From contig NZ_MZGU01000006.1 in assembly GCF_003111605.1 (NCBI RefSeq), positions 124,001 to 188,000 of the forward strand: a stretch of DNA of 64,000 nt, read 5' to 3'. The stretch is from Methanobrevibacter woesei (GTDB lineage: Archaea; Methanobacteriota; Methanobacteria; Methanobacteriales; Methanobacteriaceae). The notes beneath the pieces were generated by a model, which did not search any database, was not told the DNA's origin, and worked only from the letters and a program-made list of their open reading frames with translations. Position numbers and translations under genes: made by a program. This document shows positions 58,261-64,000 of this stretch, piece by piece (the stretch's first letter is position 1; each line of letters starts with the position of its first letter).

Positions 58261-60567
58261 ATGGACGGAAGTCAAATGTCTTTATCAAAACCTGTTGAAA
58301 TTAATGTAAAGAAAAATAATGGAATTACAGAAAGATTCAGCTATGAAAAATTATTAAAATCATTAGTAATGGTTGAAGTACCTTTCTTTGAATCAGACAA
58401 AATTATTGCTGATGTTGTATCCCAACTTCATGAAGGAATTACAACTAAAGAAATTAAAAAGATTGTATATGAAAACTTAGAAGATATTGACAATGAAATA
58501 GCTAACAAATACTTAGCTACTGCTCAATTAAAAGTTCATACTTCAAGAGATACAATTGAACCATTCGATTTATCAAAAATCGCAAATACTTTAGTTGAAG
58601 AAACTGGAGCTTCCCAAGAAACTGCATTTAAAATTGCTTCTGACGTGTGGAAAGAACTTAAAAAATTAAATGTAGAATACTTAACCGCTCCAATGATTAG
58701 GGAAATGGTTAACAGTAAACTTATTGAATATGGATTAGAAGACATCAGGAGTAACTACACTCGTTTAGGTATCCCTGTTTACAATATTACTTCCTTAATT
58801 GAAAATGGTAACAGAGATAACGCAAATATGGTTCACAACCCTGAAACCATTCACAAACATGTAGCAGACGAAGCATTAAAACAATATGCTCTTTTAAAAA
58901 TGTTACCCCCTCATTTAGCAGATGCTCACATGTCTGGAGATATCCACATACATGATTTAGAATTCTTTGCAGGAAGACCATTAAACTGTATGCAACATGA
59001 TATTAGAGCATTTATCAGATATGGTCTTAAAGTAGATGGTACTGGTGACCATACCTCTGTTGCAGGTGCTCCAAATCATATGGAAACTTTAATGAACCAT
59101 ACTGGAGAAATCATGCTTGCTGCACAACAAAACATGTCTGGTGGACAAGCAATGACCCTCTGGAATGTATTTGTAGCTCCATTTGCAAGAGGCAGAACCT
59201 ATGAAGAAATCAAACAATCTGTCCAAATGCTTGTTTACAACTTAAATATGGCATATGCTGCAAGAGGATCCCAAGTACCATTTACAAGTATGGGATTAGA
59301 ATTCGGAGTTCCAAAATTCTTACAAGATGTAACAGCATATGGTCCTAAAGGACAAGTAGTTGGAACTTACGGAGACTTTGAAGAAGAAACCAGATTAATC
59401 CAAAGAGCATTCACTGAAACATTATTACAAGGAGATAAAGATGGAAAACCTCATTTATTCCCTAACACTATCTACACTTTAAGAAAAGAAACCTTAAACA
59501 GTGAATATGAAGAAGATATTCGTTTAGTTCACGAATTATCTGCAAAATATGGTTCTTCTTACTTTGTAAATATGTTCCCTAAATACAGAGGAAATATGGC
59601 AAATTATATGGGATGTAGGACCTGTTTACAAGATACTTGGACTGGTGACTGGGAACAAGACTGTTTAAGAACAGGAAACCTTGCATATGTAACTTTAAAC
59701 TTCCCAAGAATCGGATACCAATCTAAAGACGAAGACCAAGTATTCGAATACTTAGATGAATACATGGATTTAGCTGTAGAAACCTTAATGCTTAGAAGAG
59801 AACAAGGTTTAAAATGCTTAAACGACTACCATATCTTACCATTCCTTGATCAAGATGTTGATGGTGAACCTTACTACAGAATAGACAACTCCACACTTTC
59901 ATTTGGATATGTTGGTCTTAATGAAATGTTACTTGCATTATTTGGAGAAGGAATTGAAAATCCCGATGCAAATAAATTCGGGGTCAAATGTTTAGAATAT
60001 GTTAATGAAAGAGCTAACCAATTAAAAGACGACACTGGACTTAGATGGAGTGTTATCCAAACCCCTGCAGAATCTACTGCATACAGGTTTGCAACTCTTG
60101 ATAAAAAACAATTTGGTGATAAAGCTATTGTACAAGGTAGTGCTGATGCTAGCTACTACACTAACTCTTCACATGTACCAGTTGACACACAAGGTTCTTT
60201 AATTGACAAAATAAAAATTGAAGAAAAATACCACAGTTTAACTCCTGGTGGACATATTTTCCATGCATTCATGGGTGAATCCTATTCTGATCCAGATTCA
60301 TTAATGAGTTTAACTAACAAAATAGCTAAAAAATCAGATATTGGATTCTGGGCTTACAGTTCTGCATTAAGTTTCTGTTTAAAATGTAAAACTTTAATGA
60401 AAGGATTAAACAACAGTTGTCCTACCTGTGGTGAAACTGAAGATGTAGAATGGTATGATAGAATTACTGGATACGTACAACAAGTAGGTCGTGCAAAATC
60501 TGCATCTGGTGGTTGGAATGCAGGTAAACGTCAAGAATTAATTGACAGAAGAAGATTTGAAAACTAA
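58261..60567 (+). CDS. nrdD: Anaerobic ribonucleoside-triphosphate reductase NrdD
   Basis: 768-residue class III glycyl-radical reductase that makes dNTPs without oxygen. An N-terminal ATP-cone (about 10-105) is the allosteric site. The core has SGDIHIHDLEFFAGRPLNCMQHDI, QQNMSGGQAM, and a C-terminal zinc site CLKCKTLMKGLNNSCPTCG, followed by the RITGYVQQVG motif with the radical Gly near residue 737. The ATG at 58261 is preferred over a GTG three codons before because AAAGGTGTG lies upstream of it. The activase NrdG is not adjacent. Confidence 0.97.
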   Translation: MDGSQMSLSKPVEINVKKNNGITERFSYEKLLKSLVMVEVPFFESDKIIADVVSQLHEGITTKEIKKIVYENLEDIDNEIANKYLATAQLKVHTSRDTIEPFDLSKIANTLVEETGASQETAFKIASDVWKELKKLNVEYLTAPMIREMVNSKLIEYGLEDIRSNYTRLGIPVYNITSLIENGNRDNANMVHNPETIHKHVADEALKQYALLKMLPPHLADAHMSGDIHIHDLEFFAGRPLNCMQHDIRAFIRYGLKVDGTGDHTSVAGAPNHMETLMNHTGEIMLAAQQNMSGGQAMTLWNVFVAPFARGRTYEEIKQSVQMLVYNLNMAYAARGSQVPFTSMGLEFGVPKFLQDVTAYGPKGQVVGTYGDFEEETRLIQRAFTETLLQGDKDGKPHLFPNTIYTLRKETLNSEYEEDIRLVHELSAKYGSSYFVNMFPKYRGNMANYMGCRTCLQDTWTGDWEQDCLRTGNLAYVTLNFPRIGYQSKDEDQVFEYLDEYMDLAVETLMLRREQGLKCLNDYHILPFLDQDVDGEPYYRIDNSTLSFGYVGLNEMLLALFGEGIENPDANKFGVKCLEYVNERANQLKDDTGLRWSVIQTPAESTAYRFATLDKKQFGDKAIVQGSADASYYTNSSHVPVDTQGSLIDKIKIEEKYHSLTPGGHIFHAFMGESYSDPDSLMSLTNKIAKKSDIGFWAYSSALSFCLKCKTLMKGLNNSCPTCGETEDVEWYDRITGYVQQVGRAKSASGGWNAGKRQELIDRRRFEN

Positions 60568-60728
60568 TTTCAAATCTTACACACCTTTTTTATTAAATTT
60601 TAATCAATTTCAAAACTAAAAACTCCTTTTTACTAAAATTAACTTAACAAAACTTAAGTTAAATTAAACTAATATTTATAAAACATTATTTAGATATTAA
60701 ATTATAGTGATTATTCGGAGGAATCATT

Positions 60729-61379
60729 ATAAATCTAAATTTTGATTATATAGAGAAAAAAATTATCCTTATCACTATTTTTTGTGTAGCATTTGTTACA
60801 ACAAACATTGTTACTGTTAAAATCTTAGACTTAGGATTCTGGGGATTAACAGTGCCTTGTGGAGTAATAATTTATCCAGTTGTATTCATTCTTACATCTG
60901 TAATAGCCGATGTTTATGGAGAGTCAACTGCACAAAAAACAATTATTTTCGGTGTACTATGTAACCTATTATTTGTTTTAGTCTCAACAGTAGGATTATT
61001 ATTACCTGCTGCTAGCTATTGGGCTGGACAAGATAGTTTTACATTTATTTTCTCACAAACACCAAGAATGTTAATTTCATCATTTATATCCTACCTTGTT
61101 GGTAACTTTATTAATGCTAGATTAACTACCATCTTAAAAAATAATTCAAAAGATGGAGATATTGGACACAAATCCATTATTGCTATTGCAGTTGGGGAAA
61201 TTGTAGATAACACAATCTTTATTGGATTAGCATTTGCATTTACTGTGTCCTGGGAAAATATCGTTATTATGATTTTAGTACACTTTGTAATAATGTTTAT
61301 TTGGACATTTATTGCTCAACCAATCACAATGCGTGTTGTTAAATGGGCAAAAAAAGGTGAAAATCCACAAATTGCATAA
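60729..61379 (+). CDS. VUT/YhhQ-family queuosine precursor transporter, non-AUG start
   Basis: About 216-residue membrane protein with five to six helices, matching the VUT family (YhhQ), which imports 7-deazaguanine precursors: TTNIVTVKILDLGFWGLTVP, IIYPVVFILTSVIADVYGE, SFISYLVGNFINARLT, and AVGEIVDNTIFIGLAFAF. The conserved first helix lies upstream of the first in-frame GTG (60852), but no ATG, GTG or TTG is in frame between the upstream stop (60708) and there. A strong GGAGGA (60717-60722) points to ATA at 60729 or ATT at 60726 as initiator. A sequencing error or mutation (ATG to ATA gives MNLNFDYIEKK) is equally possible. Confidence 0.8.
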   Translation: MNLNFDYIEKKIILITIFCVAFVTTNIVTVKILDLGFWGLTVPCGVIIYPVVFILTSVIADVYGESTAQKTIIFGVLCNLLFVLVSTVGLLLPAASYWAGQDSFTFIFSQTPRMLISSFISYLVGNFINARLTTILKNNSKDGDIGHKSIIAIAVGEIVDNTIFIGLAFAFTVSWENIVIMILVHFVIMFIWTFIAQPITMRVVKWAKKGENPQIA

Positions 61380-61530
61380 ATAGAGGAATTAAATTAATCC
61401 TCTTTAATTACTTTTTTTAAAAAAATTTTTCAACATAACTAAAAAACTAAAAGTATATTAATAGCTTTATATAAATAATTTAACATTATCAAATATACTA
61501 TATTTTGATTAATTTTATAATTTTTATTTT

Positions 61531-61583
61531 CTATGTTACTAGTATGATATGGGCATTTTTATACTAGGTAGCTGATAACATAG
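61531..61583. other. Extended stem with 8-base bulge upstream of rpl21e
   Basis: CTATGTTA (61531-61538) pairs with TAACATAG (61576-61583), and directly inside it CTAGTAT (61539-61545) pairs with ATACTAG (61561-61567). The 3' side has an extra GTAGCTGA bulge and the loop is 15 bases. Fifteen pairs in two perfect blocks is more than I expect by chance in this gap. It could be a structured leader or small RNA, or a pair of operator half-sites around a TATA-like TTTTTATAC. Confidence 0.4.
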
Positions 61584-61626
61584 ATTCATTACCCAGACGT
61601 TATTAATATTAAGAGAGGTTTATACA

Positions 61627-61920
61627 ATGCAAAGATCAAGAGGATCCAGAAGTAGATCAAGACAAAAAATGACTAAAGTAGCAAGAGAAGGAAGAACTAA
61701 CCCAATTACAAACAAACTCCAAAGATTTGAAGTTGACGATTTAGTTCACATTATTATTAACCCAAGTATTCAAAAAGGTCAACCTCATCACAGATTCCAT
61801 GGAAAAACTGGTAAAATTATCGGTACCAAAGGAAAAGCATACTTAGTATCCTTAAAAGATGGAAACAAAGCTAAAGAGTTAATTGTAAGACCTGATCATT
61901 TAAAATTACAAACTGAATGA
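61627..61920 (+). CDS. rpl21e: 50S ribosomal protein L21e
   Basis: 97-residue basic ribosomal protein: [20 protein letters not shown] at the N-terminus, then the SH3-like core [39 protein letters not shown] and the [11 protein letters not shown] end. It opens the conserved rpl21e-rpo4-DUF655-ksgA block. Its stop TGA overlaps the ATG of rpo4. A GAGAGG site lies ahead. Confidence 0.97.
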   Translation: MQRSRGSRSRSRQKMTKVAREGRTNPITNKLQRFEVDDLVHIIINPSIQKGQPHHRFHGKTGKIIGTKGKAYLVSLKDGNKAKELIVRPDHLKLQTE

Positions 61921-62264
61921 TTCCTATGATAGGAAAAAGAGTTATTGACAGTGAACCAATTCAATCTGTCAAAGTAAAAGAAATTCTTGAAGAATTTTCT
62001 GAAAATAACGAATTAACTTACGAACAAAATATTACTTTAAATCATCTCTCAAGATTCAAAAAATATTCTGTTGAAGACAGCGAAAAAATTATTGAAGAAC
62101 TTGAAGAGTTTGTAAAACCAAAACTTGCAATTCGTATAGTTGATTTAATTCCTACTGATTTATCAGACTTAAGATTAATATTTGCAAAAGAAAACGTTCA
62201 TCTTGAAAAAGATGAAATGGAACAAATCCTTGCAATATTAGAAAAATACGAAGTTATTGAATAG
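61917..62264 (+). CDS. rpo4: RNA polymerase subunit Rpo4 (RpoF)
   Basis: 115-residue homologue of Rpb4, which forms the stalk of archaeal RNA polymerase with Rpo7. Family features: [39 protein letters not shown], and the HRDC-like C-terminal part with [27 protein letters not shown]. The first ATG (61917) overlaps the rpl21e stop (ATGA); a second ATG three codons on is possible. Confidence 0.95.
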   Translation: MIPMIGKRVIDSEPIQSVKVKEILEEFSENNELTYEQNITLNHLSRFKKYSVEDSEKIIEELEEFVKPKLAIRIVDLIPTDLSDLRLIFAKENVHLEKDEMEQILAILEKYEVIE

Positions 62265-62413
62265 TTACTAAACTATTCCTCTTTTTTTTAATTTTAATTA
62301 TATTAGTTTAAACTTTTTTTAGATATCTTTATTACATATCAAGATAAACTTTAATAATAGCTAAAGAATTTTTGAAAAAATTTACTTTAGACTCTCGAAA
62401 ATGAAGTGATATC

Positions 62414-63058
62414 ATGACTAATAAAAACAAAAAAAATAACATACCCTCTGAAAAAAAAGAAGAAAACGCAATAATTTTAGATTATTTGAGTTTAGGGTAT
62501 GTACAAAACGATATGTCCAAATTTAAAGGAAAGGCTATTGCTCAGGCTATTGGTAATGATTATTTCACTTTATTAGAGTTAACTCCAAAAGATGGAATTG
62601 ATTTAGAAATTGGAGAAACTGTATTTATAGGCTCTGGAAAAAGAGATAAAATTGGTAGAATTAATGGAAAATTAAACTACACCAATTTAACAGCTACTAG
62701 TAGAATTGAAATGGATTATGCTATTAGAGATATAATTGAATCTCAAGAAGAAAAATATGTAGAATTCTTTAATACTGCAGGCTCTGTAAGTACAAGACTC
62801 CATAAACTTGAATTAATTCCTGGAATCGGTAAAAAACACATGTGGAAAATAATTGAAGCTAGAAAAGAAAAACCATTTGAAAGCTTCGAAGACATTAAAG
62901 AAAGAGTTCCTGCATTAACTGATCCTGTTGGAATGTTAGTTAACAGAGTTAAACAAGAATTAGATACCACAACATCAAAAAGAGGTAAGAAAAAATATTA
63001 TTTATTTACAAACATTCCTAAAAGACCTCATAACAAAAAACAAGAAGGTAAGGTTTAA
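62414..63058 (+). CDS. DUF655 RNA/DNA-binding protein
   Basis: 214 residues. The basic N-terminal 25 residues are Lys/Asn-rich, then an OB-like core (ILDYLSLGYVQNDMSKFKGKAIAQAIG, ETVFIGSGKRDKIGRINGKLNYTNL). A helix-hairpin-helix region (KLELIPGIGKKHMWKIIEARKE KPFESFEDIKERV, about 136-170) is typical of nucleic-acid binding. DUF655 proteins are nearly always encoded between rpo4 and ksgA in Euryarchaeota, as here, suggesting a ribosomal RNA or translation role. It overlaps ksgA by spacing only: one base separates them. Confidence 0.9.
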   Translation: MTNKNKKNNIPSEKKEENAIILDYLSLGYVQNDMSKFKGKAIAQAIGNDYFTLLELTPKDGIDLEIGETVFIGSGKRDKIGRINGKLNYTNLTATSRIEMDYAIRDIIESQEEKYVEFFNTAGSVSTRLHKLELIPGIGKKHMWKIIEARKEKPFESFEDIKERVPALTDPVGMLVNRVKQELDTTTSKRGKKKYYLFTNIPKRPHNKKQEGKV

Positions 63059-63059
63059 T

Positions 63060-63956
63060 ATGGATAAACAATCTTTAGCAAAAACAACTAAAGACATTTT
63101 AAATAAATACAATATTAAATTAAATAAAAATTTAGGTCAGAATTACCTTATTGATAGAAATAAACGGGATCAAATTATTGATTTCGGAAATATAACAAAA
63201 GAAGATATCGTTCTTGAGATAGGGCCTGGAATAGGAACCTTAACTTGTGAATTAGCATCAAAAGCCAAAAAAGTTATAGCTATCGAGCAAGACCCAACTA
63301 TTTTTGACATACTCAAAGAAAGGTTGGAAAATGAGAATATAACAAATGTAGAATTGATTAATGATGATGCATTAAATGTGGATTTCCCAGAATTTAATAA
63401 AATCATCTCAAATCTACCTTATCAAATCTCTTCTCCAATCACCTTTAAATTTTTAGAATATGACTTTGATACAGCTATTTTAATGTACCAGAAAGAATTT
63501 GCAAACCGTATGAAAGGCAAAGTTGGAACTAAAGATTATTCAAGACTTTCAGCAATGCTCTATTTTAAATGTGAAGTTGAATTGTTAACAAATGTATCTG
63601 CTGAATCTTTTATTCCAAAACCAAAGGTTGATTCTACTGTAATTAAATTAAGCCCAAAAATTCCTGAATTTAAAGGAGAATTATCAAATTTAGCAATTTC
63701 AGAGATTAATGAAGATGATTTTAGATTATATTCTAAATTTACCAAGGCTCTATTCCAGCATAAAAATAAGAAAGCTAGAAATGCACTTATTGACTCACGC
63801 CATGAAGTCAGTTCCCTAGATAAAAAAGAATTTAAAAATAAATTAAATAGCATCACTTCAACAAAGATTAATGACCTGTTAAGTGAAAGAGTGCTAAAAA
63901 TTAGTCCTGAAAATATATTGTTTTTATCAAAACAATTAGATCCTATTTTAAACTAA
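63060..63956 (+). CDS. ksgA: rRNA adenine dimethyltransferase KsgA/Dim1
   Basis: 298-residue SAM-dependent enzyme that dimethylates two adjacent adenines near the 3' end of 16S rRNA. Motifs: NKNLGQNYLID, motif I LEIGPGIGTLT (about 52-62), IAIEQD, and the catalytic NLPYQIS (about 118-124), then ILMYQKEFANRM and the SFIPKPKVDSTVIKL linker. The C-terminal domain has LFQHKNKKARNAL. AAGGTAAG overlaps the DUF655 end. Confidence 0.96.
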   Translation: MDKQSLAKTTKDILNKYNIKLNKNLGQNYLIDRNKRDQIIDFGNITKEDIVLEIGPGIGTLTCELASKAKKVIAIEQDPTIFDILKERLENENITNVELINDDALNVDFPEFNKIISNLPYQISSPITFKFLEYDFDTAILMYQKEFANRMKGKVGTKDYSRLSAMLYFKCEVELLTNVSAESFIPKPKVDSTVIKLSPKIPEFKGELSNLAISEINEDDFRLYSKFTKALFQHKNKKARNALIDSRHEVSSLDKKEFKNKLNSITSTKINDLLSERVLKISPENILFLSKQLDPILN

Positions 63957-63965
63957 GGTAAAACT

Positions 63966-64000
63966 ATGGAATTTATTATAAATACATCAGAAACTGTTTA
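63966..64000 (+). CDS. Start of the next gene (probably HemK-like methyltransferase)
   Basis: ATG at 63966 after AAGGTAAAAC opens a frame (MEFIINTSETV) that runs off the window. In related archaea a HemK/PrmC-type protein methyltransferase follows ksgA; eleven residues are not enough to confirm this. Confidence 0.45.
   Translation, partial: MEFIINTSETV

Overview
The window looks like chromosome of a hydrogenotrophic methanogenic archaeon of the order Methanobacteriales, most probably a Methanobrevibacter (gut or rumen type). Seen directly: low-GC DNA; archaeal ribosomal proteins L18Ae, L31e, L39e, S19e and L21e; TBP, eIF6, prefoldin, RNase P Rnp4 and DNA polymerase D large subunit; a full formylmethanofuran dehydrogenase operon; F420-type formate dehydrogenase with formate transporter; coenzyme B (aks) genes; NrpR; and an Ig-repeat secreted protein of the adhesin-like kind common in Methanobrevibacter. 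The species cannot be fixed from the sequence alone.

Layout. 1-8.5 kb: a partial Na+-symporter gene, ftsY with an unusual repeated N-terminus, then a minus-strand translation and RNA-processing cluster (pfdA, rpl18a, eif6, rpl31e, rpl39e, PP-loop ATPase, PDCD5, rps19e, yhbY, rnp4), a decayed phosphatase tail, a Fap7-like kinase and a DRG-type GTPase. 8.6-16 kb: aglB, topA, a tiny Cys protein, a phosphoserine-phosphatase-like HAD protein fused to a long coiled coil, and tbp. 16-21 kb (plus strand): CYTH protein, aksA, aksD, a chorismate-lyase-like gene and fen1. 21-26 kb: DUF2119, S-adenosyl(inosyl)homocysteine hydrolase, a zinc-ribbon membrane protein, an intron-containing elongator tRNA-Met, a ferredoxin-type aldo/keto reductase and an E1-like protein. 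26-29.5 kb: glnA behind two perfect NrpR operators, followed directly by nrpR itself.

29.6-48 kb is the most coherent block, a molybdenum/tungsten enzyme island. It holds the fwdHFGDBAC operon (minus strand) with a downstream pair of unknown paralogues; divergently, a mobB with a three-repeat C-terminal extension plus moaA; then fdhCAB, an fmdE-family gene, fdhD and a ModE-like regulator with a ligand-binding domain. Enzymes using molybdopterin cofactor, the genes that make or insert it, and likely regulators sit together. FwdH is itself an HTH-ferredoxin fusion, and the divergent fwd/mobB region carries two copies of the same palindrome (TGTGT-N7-ACACA), one by each promoter.

48-64 kb: PfkB kinase, NAD kinase, thiC, class I lysS, a yeast-like cytosine deaminase, a coiled-coil protein, polC (DP2), nrdD, a queuosine-precursor-transporter-like gene whose frame has no normal start codon, then the conserved rpl21e-rpo4-DUF655-ksgA operon and the first codons of the next gene. 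I saw no rRNA, CRISPR array, insertion sequence, prophage or selenocysteine codon. Many genes appear to start with TTG, and the word AATAGCTATT looks over-represented throughout.
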